Positions 24,940 to 36,689 of a stretch of 64,000 nt of DNA are shown piece by piece (position 1 is the first letter of the stretch; the number at the start of each line of letters is the position of its first letter). Both the position numbers and the translations under genes were made by a program. The stretch is from Kingdonia uniflora (lineage: Eukaryota; Streptophyta; Magnoliopsida; Ranunculales; Circaeasteraceae), in NCBI GenBank assembly GCA_014058105.1, contig JACGCM010000674.1:1-64000 (forward strand), in the 5' to 3' direction. Under the pieces are notes generated by a model. The model was not told the origin of the DNA, did not search any database, and worked only from the letters and a program-made list of their open reading frames with translations.

Positions 24940-25770
24940 AATGGACCTAGCAGAGGTACTTTTATCGGTACTAAGCTGGTTCAACATGAAAAAGATGTTC
25001 TCATTCAGTTCTTACGACTAAATTGAGACATTTTAGCATTATCTTTCGAAGAGATGCCCGGGGTCGATCCGGCCAAGGCATGTCACAAATTGGCCATCAC
25101 CATCAACGCCATTACGGTCAAACATAAATAATGACGCCTATCACCGCGACTTCGCGATAAAGTTAACATGAAGATCGAGAAATTGATCAAAGTGGGATTC
25201 ATTCGAGAAGCCAAATATCCAGACTGGATATCTAACATCGTCATTGTCCTAAAGTAGAATGGAAAAGTCCAAGTTTGTGTAGATTTCACCGATCTAAACA
25301 AACAAACTCCAAATGAAAGTTTCCCTCTTCCCAACATTTATCAGATCCTTGATTCTACAGTAGGTCACAAACTCATATATATGATGGACGCTGCTTCTGG
25401 ATACAATCAGATTCCGCTCTAGGACGAAGATAAAAAAAAGACCACTTTCATCAATGAAATAGGACTTTACTGTTACAAAGTTATGCCCTTCGAACTCAAG
25501 AACGCAGGTGCAACTTATCAACGGTTGAAGACTACTATGTTTAAAGTACATCTTGGGAAAGTTGTGGAAGTCTACATTGACGATCTCTTGTACAAAAGCA
25601 CACAGTCCATCAACTACATCTCATATCTCAACATTATATTCAACATTCTTCGATCTTACAGGATGCGTCTCAATCCTGATAAGTATCAATTCAGAGTATA
25701 TTTTGGTCAATTTCTAGGCCACCACATCAGTAAGAAGGGGATTGAGTCTGATCCAGATCTGGGGGCGATA
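24940..25770 (+). pseudogene. Reverse transcriptase of element II, truncated
   Basis: Shows VGFIREAKYPDWISNIV at about 25190-25240, VCVDFTDLNKQTPNESFPLP, MMDAASGYNQIPL near 25380-25420, and VMPFELKNAGATYQRL. The intact active-site motif Tyr-Ile-Asp-Asp is at 25573-25584 and RMRLNPDKYQFRV near 25660-25695. A few stops lie upstream. At about 25765 the sequence jumps to the spacer before integrase, so the end of this enzyme and both RNase H domains, about 1.2 kb by comparison with element III (35452-36658), are gone. Confidence 0.85.
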
Positions 25771-25849
25771 ATGGGGGAGATGATGATTATCGAAAGCCTT
25801 TTTTAGTTTATCTCGGTATTGACAACAAATGCGAAGGTCCATTTCTAGC

Positions 25850-26810
25850 AGATCTGAAAGAGCACCGATTGCTGATAGACAACTCAAAGCGTTACACAAA
25901 TCAAAACGGTACTTTTTACTGCCGTTTAGTCATGGGGACTTACCTCAAATGCCTCTCCAAACAGAAAGTGGACGAGGAGCTTCGTGATCTACATGAAGGG
26001 ACTTGTGGCCCCCATGCCGCAGGTCGATCACTGGCAAATGGGGCAATTAAGCACGGATTATTTTGGCCTGGCATGCGGAAGAAAGCAGAAGAGTACTTAT
26101 GTAAATGTGACTCATGTCAATGACATAGACAGATGATCTGTTCCCCTGCCCTCGAACTCCATTCAAGCAAGGTGTTTTGACCATTCAAATGATGGGCACT
26201 CAATCTTGTCGGTAAATTTCCTAATTCTCCGATCCCTAATATCCTTAAGGCAATGGCCAAGCCGAATGCACCATCAAAACTATCGTGGATGGACTCAAGA
26301 AAATGCTACACTCTCAGAAAAAAGGGAATTGGGTTTGAGAACTTCCTCATGTCATATGGGCATATCGTACTACCATATGATAGGTGACAGGGTACACTTT
26401 ATTCCTCCTTGTCTATGGCACCGAGGCTGTCATTTCCACCGAATGTCATCATCTAGTAAAAGATCATGAGCTAATTGGCAAGGAAAATGAGTTTGCATTG
26501 GCTTGTAACCTCAATTGGATCGATGAATAGGGAACACGCCAACGCTAACCTTAGTCGATATCACCATATGTTGGCCAGTTTGTACAACAAGCGAATCAGA
26601 TGCCGTATCTTTCAAATCGATGATCTCATCCTCAGAGAAATACCTTAACATTGCAAAGAGCATCATGCTGGGAAACTAGCAGACAATTGGGAGGGTCCAT
26701 TCCTTATCACAGGTCTCTTAGGCCTGGGATCTTATTACCTCATGATAGAAGAAGGAATTCACATTTCAAATCCTTGGAATACTAGGCGACTGAAATGGTA
26801 CAATCGCTAA
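25850..26810 (+). pseudogene. Integrase of element II with deleted core
   Basis: Frame 25869-26123 holds the complete zinc-binding domain: His in LHEGTCGPHAAGR and the Cys pair in CKCDSC. Then the fold start WALNLVGKFPNSP (in pieces near 26190-26235) joins directly to QGNGQAECTIKTIVDGLKK near 26250. This removes about 225 bp that in element III (about 37130-37355) encode the catalytic Asp residues. The remaining NGQAE keeps the Glu. The C-terminal tail runs to about 26810 with shifts. Confidence 0.82.
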
Positions 26811-26962
26811 GTTCCTCACTACTCTATTTTTCTTTCTCGCTTTTTTCATTCCCAAAGTGAAATTTTCATCTCCATCCAATGTACATCCTTCTCTATTCAA
26901 TAAATCTTACAAGTTTTTCTTCTCTACATCTCTCTACTTTGTAGACATCACATAGATTTAAG

Positions 26963-27640
26963 CATAGATAATATTAGCTTTCAATAGACCTCTATACCAG
27001 TTCGATCAAGGATAATACTTGGTTGGGCTGACTCTATTAAATATCTGCGATTAAAACTAAGGTAATACTTGTTTTACATCAAAGACTCTACCAGACATAA
27101 GATAAAGCAAATGTAAAACTAGCTTTCATCTACTAGAATATGGTTACAAGATCATACCAGTTTGATCAAGGATAACACTTGGTTGGGTTGACTCTACTAA
27201 ATCTCTACGATTAAAACTAATGTAATACTTATTTTACATTAAAGACTCTACCAGACATAAGATAAAGCAAAGGTAAAATTAGCTTTCATCTACCTCAATA
27301 TGGCTGCGACATCATACCAGTTCGATCAAGGATAACACTTGGTTGGGCTGACTCTACTAAATCTCTACGATTAAAACTAAAGTAATACTTATTTTACATC
27401 AAAGACTCTACCAGACATAAGATAAAGCAAAGGTAAAACTAGCTTTCATCTACCTTAATATGGCTATGACATCATACCAGTTTGATCAAGGATAATACTT
27501 GGTTGGGCTGACTCTACTAAATCTCTGCAATTAAAGCAAAGGTAACACTTATTTTACATCAAAGACTCTAACAGACATAAGATAAAGCAAAGGTAATACT
27601 AGCTTTTATCTCTCAACTTGTCTGCAACAACTACTTTTTA
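26963..27640 (+). repeat. 160-bp tandem array in element II
   Basis: Four full units start at exactly 160-bp steps (27001, 27161, 27321, 27481) after a 38-bp partial unit. Each begins TTCGATCAAGGATAA or TTTGATCAAGGATAA and contains CTTGGTTGGG and ACCAGACATAAGATAAAGCA. The units are very alike, so the array is young compared with the element. It lies between integrase and the antisense gene's end. Confidence 0.95.
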
Positions 27641-27734
27641 TTTAAGGTCACATATACAACCTCTACATTGGATCCCTTTTTGTTTTTGGGATGTCAGCTA
27701 GGCTTTTTTCAGAAATAGGAGGTCAGTCAGCCAT

Positions 27735-30700
27735 AAATTCTTGTGCTCCCCCTATAGCAGGAGGTTGATCAGCCATAAATTCTTGAGCTTGAGCAGTCAC
27801 AATGCTCCTGCCATCCTCTATCAATTCAGTAGGTCGAGGGCCTAAATCTGTTTCTATGGACTGCATACAATTTCCTCGATCTACATCAGCTCTGCAAATA
27901 CATTCTGTCTGACAAGCTGTCGAACATGGTATCTCTTTCTGACTTAATCTTCTTTACCTCCTTTACAAAATAGGCAATAACTGCCCTAAATAATTTTGAG
28001 TGCGAGGCCTCGGTTACAATCGACCTAGAGAAATTTTCCCTAGCCTTCTGAAGGCGTTCTTCCAACCTAGTATACAGTTCTTTTAGCCATATCATTTCTA
28101 TATCTACCCAATCTGTGAAAGCAATATTCTCTTCTAATATTTTGTCAGCTTTTACTGATTCAGCTCAATTAATCGCTTCTAAATTGGCCACCTGAGTATG
28201 TAGTACCTTAATTTCCCTATTCAGTTCTTCCACATTTAGAATCTTCTGTAATATTTCATCTTTCTGCTGTATCAAAATATTCTTACCTCTAATAGTCCGT
28301 TCTAACCCTTATTCACTAGAAAGAGCAGCATCCAACTTCCGTTGGCACTCCCTTAACTTCTCATTTCTTTTTTGCACATGACCTTGAATATGAGCGATAT
28401 CCCCCTCCAGCTCTCTTATTCGACCTAATAGGCTGACAACATCTCCTTGCACAAGGGAGACCTTGTCATCATTTTTATTTTTCTTTGAGCACTCTTCAGC
28501 CTCGGCGTGTTTAATATGTGAATTGACATGTGCCAATTCGGTCTTCAACTGCGCCACTCTTTGGTTTAACTCATCACAATTATACTGCACCGTCTAAAAT
28601 TCAAAATCTTTGACAGGTAAAGTTGTAGTCAGTTGATCAACTGCAACTTCAGACGCAGATAGATCGTCTCGAGCTCTCTTCAGCTCATTATCTTTATCAA
28701 CCAATTTCTTCTTCAATCGCTCTAGCTCGTTCTTGCTATTCGCTAGATCTGCTAAAGTTTGCTCCTGATTGTTATTTGTCTTGATCAAATTATTTTTCAA
28801 ACCGGCCATTGACCGATTTAAACCTTCCTTCGATCTTTCTAGTGCCTGTATACGGCAATGGGTCATGTCATCCTCCCTACTCTTTACCATCAACGCATTA
28901 TTTTGGCTTTTGAGTTTTGTTGCATGTTCTTTAAACTCAACAAACTCCTTTTGCCCTTTCTCAATTTCGGCATCCTTCTCCTCGATCTTTCGAGCTAGGT
29001 CAACGGCAGTTTGTGTTGCCTCAATAAACTTGAAGTGCACCTTTAAGTCTTGATCTTCTATGTCTTCATTCGCTTCCCTCATTCTATCAAACTCCTTTGC
29101 AAATTCTTGGTTACATTGGCGAACATCATTTTTGCGTAAGCGAGCTGACTCCAATTCGACCTGCACATTACAAATACATTATATCAAGTTTGTTTCAGAA
29201 TACTCAGTCACCACATATGACTAATTTCTAACAAGATATCTATTTTTGATATCTACCGTATAAGACTACTTCTAAACTTAAGGTTGAAGTACAATCTCAG
29301 GCGGATGCTCCATAACATATACTCCCAAGTTTAAGGTACACATTTTTTATTTTTTAAAGTTATTAATACTTTGGTATTTCCTGTGCGCCATTTTAGTATC
29401 ATTACCACTAAGCCAATAACAGGTTTTTGGACCATCTCTATACTCGATTTATTACTTTGTAGCTCTATACTAATGAAGCATGCAAATTAAATATTTCTTG
29501 CTCTATTCTAACCTGCAGTTTTGCTTGCAAAGACAACAAGGACACTAAAGTGTCTATCTCCTTAGTAAGCTCTGCCTCTAAATCTTTTACTCTGAGGTGT
29601 ATGTCTTTAAGTTCATACAGAAAGGTTTCCAAAAAAACTTAGCCTACAAAATTCTACCCAATAGAAAAATAAATCAAATAAGTTTATAAACATTATTGAA
29701 TATTCATATAATAACCATCACACTACTCTACCTTCTCAGTTTTCCCTTTTGGATGCTCGTTGTCATCCCCTTGGTTGTCTCTCACCGTCTGAGGAGACAC
29801 ACCGTCCAACCCGTCCATAATGCCAATAACAACATCCTTAATCTCTTCATCTTCCTCCTCCACATAGGTGTCGGCCCTAATGGCATCCATCTCATCTTTG
29901 GAATATCCTTTTGACACGAGGTGACGCCCGAGTCTGTCGCACTCACCTACCACCTCCTTCAAATTCGCTCTTGCTTCCGCGTGAAGATTGTTGATCTTTA
30001 CTACTTGCGAAGCCTTCAAAACCTCTATTTGTTTTCCCTCCTTGAGCAGATCAGTTTTTAATCGGGCAACGCTCCTTTTGAGATTAACCTTCTTCCTCTT
30101 CAGTTCAACTCTCTCATCCTCAACCTCGAGGCATATTCCCTTCATCTGACGAGCAGCCTGTATAAAATAAATAAATTGACCTCATTAATTAGCTCAAATC
30201 ATAATACCAAATTAATCATAATATAAATTCGAGCATTTGAACCTACCATTTTTCTCATCTCCTCCACCCCGTGGAGAGCAGTCAACCTGGCTTTTCCTCC
30301 ACCTCTTTTAAATCGAACTCCATAATAGGTCAATCCTTTACGACCTTCATCCCCAAGATCTCAAAAGGTTCAATCTTTCTCTTTTTTATGGCCTCACCAC
30401 TTCCCATGGTTCTAGAGGTCGAAGGAAATATTCAGCATTTATTTCTTGGGAAACGTTCGAGCTAATTTGCTCGACATAGTAGACTCAGGTAACTTAGTGT
30501 AGTCCACTCCAGGAGGGTTAGATGAGTTGACTTGCTTCTCCCCATCAGTTCCCTTCTTTTTACTGCCGACAATGCTCGCCATTAGTCTCGTCAACTAAGA
30601 TTTTTGAACTTTTTCAACCCGACTGTTGACAAGCTTCTTTCTGCTAATGCCAAGTTTCTCTAATATAGCCTCAAACTCTGTCTCTTCCTGAGCAACTATA

Positions 30701-31610
30701 TCCAACAATGACTCTTTCCCTGCTACCTAAGATTTAGGACGTGTCATGCACAAAACATTATCATCAGTAGAGCATCATATAATTTCAACTGTCCATCTCA
30801 TACATTATACATTGTTATACTTACTTTGTTTTACAGTTCTAAACAGAAGTTCCATGGGTTCTTCATCATCACTTTGAAGACAATCACCCTTCACCCATAT
30901 TACATTATCATTCCATGGTCGACCAGCTGAGTTTAGATCGAAGAAGCGTGGCTGAATCAAACTCACACAAAAATAAGCCCCTCCACTTGCAAAATAGTTT
31001 TTTACCCCATAAAACTGTAACACATCCTCAAAGGATATCCTCCTCCTTCTCTCATCTCCTTCCCGCCATTAATTTAGAGATTCACATACACTTATCACCT
31101 CCTACATGTTCCTGTTCATCTAAACAGGACATGTCCCGATGAGGTTCATAATCCCTTTTGCCATATTGCTAAGGGGAAGACTCAACCTGTACTCTAACTG
31201 AGATAGGTAACATAAAAAGCCCTTCTGAAAGTTTACTCTAAACATTCCCATTGAAATAATCCAGAAAGATCAATTTTTCTATACCCATATCCCTTTTTCC
31301 TTTGCCAAATCGGCCAACAAATAAAAATATTCTTCCCCCGTCACTACAGTGCAACCCCTAAATTGCCTACCGGTGTGTTCTATACAATTACCCCATCTAC
31401 CTCCTTCCAAAGCCTTAGCTTTACAAAACTCTTTGAATACATCAGAGCGAGGAGGATAGGATACCAATCTTCTAGGGAAATCTATAAATTTATTAACACC
31501 TATTTCTTCCTCCTTTTAAGACATTTTAATCTCAGAATCAGCCGACCGTCCAGTTGTCAATGCCTCACTTGCAGGGGAACTCACTATATCAACTGCAGAA
31601 AATGATTTAT
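27735..31610 (-). pseudogene. Main antisense gene of element II, multi-exon
   Basis: Exon 1, about 31610-30825: a domain with VFKEFCKAKALEGGRWGNC, TGEEYFYLLADLAKEKG, then LEYRLSLPLSNMAKGIMN, and the signature NSAGRPWNDNVIWVKGDCLQ; donor GTAAGT at 30824-30819. Exon 2, 30726-30247: acceptor TCTTAG, basic patch KKRKIE, donor GTAGGT. Exon 3, 30157-29732: coiled coil then acidic DTYVEEEDEEIKD; donor GTAGAG. Exon 4, 29643-29513: donor GTTAGA. Exon 5, from 29160: long Glu/Lys-rich coiled coil ending in LGPRPTELIEDGR. Nonsense codons near 28594 and 28309 and a frame slip in exon 2 kill this copy. The role is unknown. The domain resembles Pfam 'putative gypsy type transposon', by eye only. Confidence 0.8.
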
Positions 31611-31616
31611 TCCTAC

Positions 31617-32218
31617 TGTAGGGACCTATCCCTCGATCTCACCTAAAGTCGAGTTGTCACCAGTTCGAATCACCTTCATCTCAGACTCACGCATTTTTTG
31701 TATAACTTCCCCAGTCAACATTCAAACCTACCCCACGAACTGGTTAAGAACGTGTACCGAACATAAATTTAAAAGCCTTATCCAGTCAAAGATACCTATT
31801 TCTCATAAACTCGTCAGTTACTCAGTCAATCGCCACTAACCACATGGTTCGGAAAATGTGTTCCAGCATGATGAAGAGCTACAGATAAAGCCTATATAAA
31901 GAAAAAGTTCCAGAAGAGACAGGGACCAAAAAAATTATACAAGAGATCATCAAGAAACTACTTATTCTAGATTCTTAGTAACATTCAAACTTCTTAGCTA
32001 GAAGGCTCAAGTATTTCTATATCTAGAGATCACTTGTAATAAGATATCCGCCTCAAGCAATAAAGATACTTTAACAAAAATTCTTGACTCGAGGTTGTGG
32101 TTTTTTACCTATTCAGAGGTTTTCCATGCTAAAATCACTTGTAATAATATTATTGCAGGTTCATTGGTGTGATAACAAATTCCAAGCCATTTTGAGCTTA
32201 CGGAATTTGGCCATTACA
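31617..32218 (+). repeat. 5' LTR of element III
   Basis: 602 bp, TGTAGGGACC to CCATTACA. TATATAAA is at 31893-31900 and AATAAA near 32057. It is followed by TT and the primer site at 32221-32240 (TGGTACCATTTGTGGGAAAG). Confidence 0.95.
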
Positions 32219-32290
32219 TTTGGTACCATTTGTGGGAAAGATTGCATTTCCATGATATTCTAAGGCATTCTTTCACTACAACTTTTAATC

Positions 32291-34009
32291 ATGGTTACTT
32301 CCAGATGACCGGCTATAGGAACCCAACTCGATATTTTAATGGAGCCGGGACGACTTACAGAGTTACGGGCAAATCTCAACACCAAAACAGAGAAACACGT
32401 CGAGCTCAAACTTCAGATAACTAAGGATCGCGAGCTCCGTGAGAAAGTGCTCGACACAGAACGACAAACTCGTTTGACAGTGCTCAAACGACATGAAGAC
32501 CAGATGAGAACAATACAGACTGTCCTTGAGGCTCTACAAAATACTCAGCAGTCTCGTACAGCCAGAGGTCACGATTAGGTTCCAGAGACCTCCCGTGTTT
32601 CTACAAGGAAATTATTGGGACCTCGAGGAGTCGCCAGTAAAGCTATTTCCAAGAATTTACAGCACAAACCACAACCCTCCATACATTAAGGGGGTGAAGT
32701 TTAGTCTGAAGTCAGTCGAGGTCACCAAATTTCCGTCTGTCAGGAGGAAGAATAACGACATCAACATCAAGTTCTAGTACGAGATCGCATGAGTGAAGGC
32801 ACGGGCACTCATCATCCACAACCTGCTTGCCCAGCGATTCAACCAACACGTCATTACGTCACAAAAGAGTATATAGACCAACGAATTAAGGAGTTGACCG
32901 AAGCAAAAGATCTGGGTGCTACCGGCGACATCACAAAATTACAAGCAAGTCTGATTACCAAAGAGCTATTCAATATGGATATGCCAAAAGGTTTCCATAC
33001 TCTAAAAATTTGTGAATACAAAGGTACTGACTCGAAGGAGCACATTCAACAGTACTGTGATTTATTGGGGTTATACTCCAATCTCAACCATATCCTCTAC
33101 CGTCTATTCGCCACAAGTCTACTGGAGGAACCACTCTAATGGTTTCAGTTTCGCCCTGAGGACTCCATATATACATTTGACCAGCTGCAGAAATAGTTCA
33201 TCAAGATATATGCTCACAACAGGGACAAAGAGGAGAATTTATATTATCTTATCAGTCTTAAAAAGTCACACGAATAGAAGCTCAAGGATTTTAAGAAGAA
33301 ATTTATAAAGCTCGCGCGTAAAGTGGATAACCTCGATTAGAAAATGGTTGTTACTGCTTTCAACAACGTGCTCCAGAACGATTGCAAGGCCAAATAACAC
33401 CTTTTCCTCAACAAACCTGCGACCTTGGAGGATATAATCACCAAGGTCAATAGTTTTGTTGACCTAGAGAGGATGATGTCTGAGCGGTAAAAATCTACTA
33501 AATGCGTCCTCTCCACCAAAGGTCCATCTACAGATCGAACCACTGAACCAAAGGAGGAACAGGGAGATCAAAAGCGCACCAAGAGCAACACTGGCTAACC
33601 TCGAGAAGGCGGTCCACTGAACAAACCCATCCTCCCAAAGATGAACGTCCAAATCTCCATAATTTTTCGACTGCTTTTGAAGGATAAGCTCTACCGCATT
33701 TCTCAACCACTGGAACCAATCAATAGTCGACCATATTGCCTGCATTACAAGGTAAACCATCATTCTACTGATAATATCTATGCTTTACAGAGGTTGCTCG
33801 AGTACATTAATAAAGAGGGATGGACGCCCGAATATATTGTCGACCTGGAATCATACAAAGATGACAGCTATAAGAAGCAGCTTGAAGTTATTCAGGTTAA
33901 TGATCAAGCTGAGGAGAAACATCTTTACCATATGCACCATAATAACATGATTGAAATCAATCAGATTACCAATTCTAATAGATTTAACCGCAGGAGACTA
34001 TCAGAATGA
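32291..34009 (+). pseudogene. gag of element III
   Basis: Begins MVTSR at 32291 (one stop early), then a charged coiled-coil segment (LTELRANLNTKTEKHVELKL, 32339-32578). A second part is open from 32789 to 33139: RHYVTKEYIDQRIKELTEAK, ELFNMDMPKGFHTL, YKGTDSKEHIQQYCDLL. The capsid pattern continues past a stop (FRPEDSIYTFDQLQK, IKIYAHNRDKEENLYYLI). The 33641-34009 frame has a degenerate zinc-knuckle-like lead-in (YCLHYKVNHHSTDNIYALQ) typical of the gag-pol junction in plant Tat elements. About five stops and shifts. Confidence 0.82.
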
Positions 34010-34570
34010 TGCGATCTCACACTTCAAGACAAAAAGACCAAGCTTTTTTCTGAGTTGAGCAATCGCTGGCTTGGAATTTCCTTCAAAGATTGCGATACTA
34101 GCCATGTAAAATTTCCACATCATGATGCGTTAGTCTTAATGCTCAAAATGAAGAAGTTTGTCATGCATACAATGATGATCGATACTGGAAGATGTATTGA
34201 GATTCTATTTTAGAGCACTATCAACCAAATAGGTTTGGCCAACCAAGTTATTCAGAACAACACCGATATCAGTGGGTTTAATGGTTTCAGAGAAGAACGA
34301 GTAGGCAAGATCATCTTACCCATCACTGCAGGACCAGCCACCATCGGCGTCGTCTTCTATATAATTAACGCCAAATCTCATTATCTCAGGATTATGGGCC
34401 GCTGCTGGATTCACAACATGGAAGCAATCACTTCTACCTATCATCAGGTACTCCGATTCAAACACGATAATGGTATCTATGAGATCAGGGGTAGTCAGAA
34501 GCTCTATCGAGCTTGTAAAAATACCATCTCTGCTATCCTAGATACTTATGGCGGATTTACTACATAAAAA
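34010..34570 (+). pseudogene. Protease of element III
   Basis: The catalytic Asp-Thr-Gly is kept, with Asp at 34181-34183 in MMIDTGRC. The C-terminal half is open at 34235-34567: GLANQVIQN upstream, ISGFNGFREERVGKIILPI, then INAKSHYLRIMGRCWIHNME and TSTYHQVLRF. A TAG stop at about 34212 separates the two halves. Confidence 0.82.
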
Positions 34571-34799
34571 TTACATAAAGCTGATCACCTCAACGATCAA
34601 CCTTCCACGGAGGAGCCCACAAAATATATTAACATTGATGGACCTAGCAGAGGTACTTTTATTGGTACTAAGCAGGTTCAACACAAAAATGATTCTCTCA
34701 TTCAGTTCTTGCAACTAAATCTAGACGTTTTTGCGTGGTCTTTTGAAGAAATGCCTGGGGTCAATTCGGCCATGGCATGTTACAAATTAGCCATCAACA

Positions 34800-35470
34800 T
34801 CAACGCCACGACGATCATACAAAAATAGTGATGACTGTTACCTCATCTTTGAGATGAAGTTAACACCGAGATCAAGAAATGAATCAAAGTGGGATTCATT
34901 CGAGAAGCCAAATATCCTGACTAAATATCCAATATTGTCGCTGTCCCAAAGAAGAATGGAAAAGTTTGAATTTGAGTAGATTTCATCGATTTGAACAAAC
35001 ATACTCCAAATGACAGTTTCCCATTTCCCAACATTCATCAGATCCTCAATTCTATAGCAGGCCATGACCTCCTATCTATGATGGATGCTGCTTAAGGATA
35101 CAATCAAATTCCACTTTTGGAAGAAGATCAAGAAAAGTTTACTTTCATCACTGAAAGAGGTATTTATTACTACAAAGTCATGCCCTTCAGACTTAAAAAT
35201 GCGGGTACCATATATCAATGGTTAATGACAACGATGTTCAAAACACATCTAGGGAAAGTCATTGAAGTCTACATCGACGATCTCTTATGCAAGAGTGTAC
35301 AGTAAGCAAAACACATCTCAGATCCCAACACTATATTCAACATTCTTCGATCTTACATGATGCGTCTCAATCCTGATAAATATCAATTTAGGGTACATTC
35401 TGGCCGATTTCTAGGCCACCTCATCAGCAAGTCAGGATTGAGGTCGATCCAGATTAGATTCGGGCTCTCC
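34800..35470 (+). pseudogene. Reverse transcriptase of element III
   Basis: Contains VGFIREAKYPD, VDFIDLNKHTPNDSFPFPN, LLSMMDAA then GYNQIPL, and the open stretch 35117-35305 with YKVMPFRLKNAGTIYQWL. The intact active site Tyr-Ile-Asp-Asp is at 35270-35281, then MMRLNPDKYQFRV. Three or four stops, including one inside the AASGY motif, make it inactive. The spacer 35470-35700 is shifted and poorly conserved. Confidence 0.85.
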
Positions 35471-35700
35471 TCAACAGGCCTTCTCCAAAAATAACATAAA
35501 ATGTTCAAAAACTTGCCGACAAGATTGCTGCTATCAGCCGTTTCATTTCTAAATATTCAGACCGTTGTTGTTGGTTATTCCTATTACACCGCGGTTGTAC
35601 CAAACAAGGAAAAGTTTAGCCAAATGCAGAGGTCACATAGACACTAGAATGCAAAGTAGTTTTTGAGGATCTCAAAACCTATTTAGGGAGGTCTCCCATA

Positions 35701-36135
35701 ATGAGTACCCTAGTAGATGACGAGGAACTGATTATCTACCTAGCAATCACATATACTTCCCTCAGCTCGGTTCTCATTCGCCTTGAAGGGAAAATCAAGA
35801 AACCACTCTACTTCATCAACAAAGCTCTCACTCCAGCGGAAACAAGGTACTCTAAAATTGAGAAACTTCTTCTCACTCTTGTTTACACTTCACAAAAACT
35901 CAAACGCTATTTCCAAGCTCATTCAATCAGAATCATGATAAACTACCCACTTTGGGAAGTTTTATCCAAGAAAGAAAAATCAAGGATAGTGCAACAGTGG
36001 TCAGTTAGTTTAGGAGAACATGATGTCAAGTTCGAACAACATCATTCTAAAAAGAGTCAGGCCATTACCAATTTTCTTACGGATTTTCCAGTGGAGGATT
36101 CTGAGTGGGAGGATCACGACCCTGACCTTCCCTGA
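35701..36135 (+). CDS. RNase H (Ty3/gypsy type) of element III
   Basis: An open 144-codon frame with LYFINKALTPAETRYSKIEK, LVYTSQKLKRYFQAHSIR, then SRIVQQWSVSLGEHDVKF and QAITNFLTDFPVEDSEWEDHD. This is the C-terminal two thirds of the ordinary gypsy RNase H and its tether, which degrades the RNA strand of the hybrid. It is part of a broken polyprotein; the ATG at 35701 is not its natural start. The frame changes just after 36130, and the second RNase H follows in another frame. Confidence 0.8.
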   Translation: MSTLVDDEELIIYLAITYTSLSSVLIRLEGKIKKPLYFINKALTPAETRYSKIEKLLLTLVYTSQKLKRYFQAHSIRIMINYPLWEVLSKKEKSRIVQQWSVSLGEHDVKFEQHHSKKSQAITNFLTDFPVEDSEWEDHDPDLP

Positions 36136-36136
36136 C

Positions 36137-36670
36137 CTTACAGAAGAAACTCCCAAAGATCCACCCCCCAAACCATTTGACAAGCGAGCTGAATGGATTA
36201 CAATGAAGGGGTGGATACTTCTTACGGAAGGGTCAGCAGGATCTGCAGGGTCAGGAATCGAAATCCTTTTGATTACCCCTTCCAATGATAGAATTGAGAA
36301 ATCAATCCGCATAGATTTTGAGGCCTCAAATAATGTCACCGAGTGCGAAGCTCTCATTCATGGACTCGACCTCGCTCTAGAGATCGATGTCCCCGAACTC
36401 TCAGTTTACATAGATTCACTACTCATTGTCCACCATTACTCTGAGCAATACAAAATGAATGGAAAGATGATCGAATACGCAACTCTCGTTGTTGATAGGA
36501 TGAACAAGTTTGTGAAAGCAATACTCAATTATCTTCCTCGAGATGAGAACAGACATACCGATTCCTTGGCATATCTAGCCGGGATCTTGGGTACAGAAGC
36601 TCGATATTTCCAGATTAAAATGATATCAACCCCCAACATTGATATGCACGATCAACACTGGGGGCAATAA
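36137..36670 (+). CDS. Archaeal-type RNase H of element III
   Basis: An open frame with the second, archaeal-like RNase H found in plant Tat elements: GWILLTEGSAGSAGSGIEIL, DFEASNNVTECEALIHGLDL, LSVYIDSLLIVHHYS, then NYLPRDENRHTDSLAYLAG. Of the catalytic positions, Glu (ECEAL), Asp (YIDS) and Asp (HTDS) are present. The first Asp of the DGS motif is Glu here (TEGSA), so activity is doubtful. The frame ends at 36670 in the spacer before integrase. Confidence 0.85.
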   Translation, partial: LTEETPKDPPPKPFDKRAEWITMKGWILLTEGSAGSAGSGIEILLITPSNDRIEKSIRIDFEASNNVTECEALIHGLDLALEIDVPELSVYIDSLLIVHHYSEQYKMNGKMIEYATLVVDRMNKFVKAILNYLPRDENRHTDSLAYLAGILGTEARYFQIKMISTPNIDMHDQHWGQ

Positions 36671-36689
36671 AATGGGTGACGACGATTGG

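Noticed and set aside
27001..27640. CRISPR-like array
   Set aside because: Units are contiguous 160-bp tandem repeats without unique spacers, in plant nuclear DNA.
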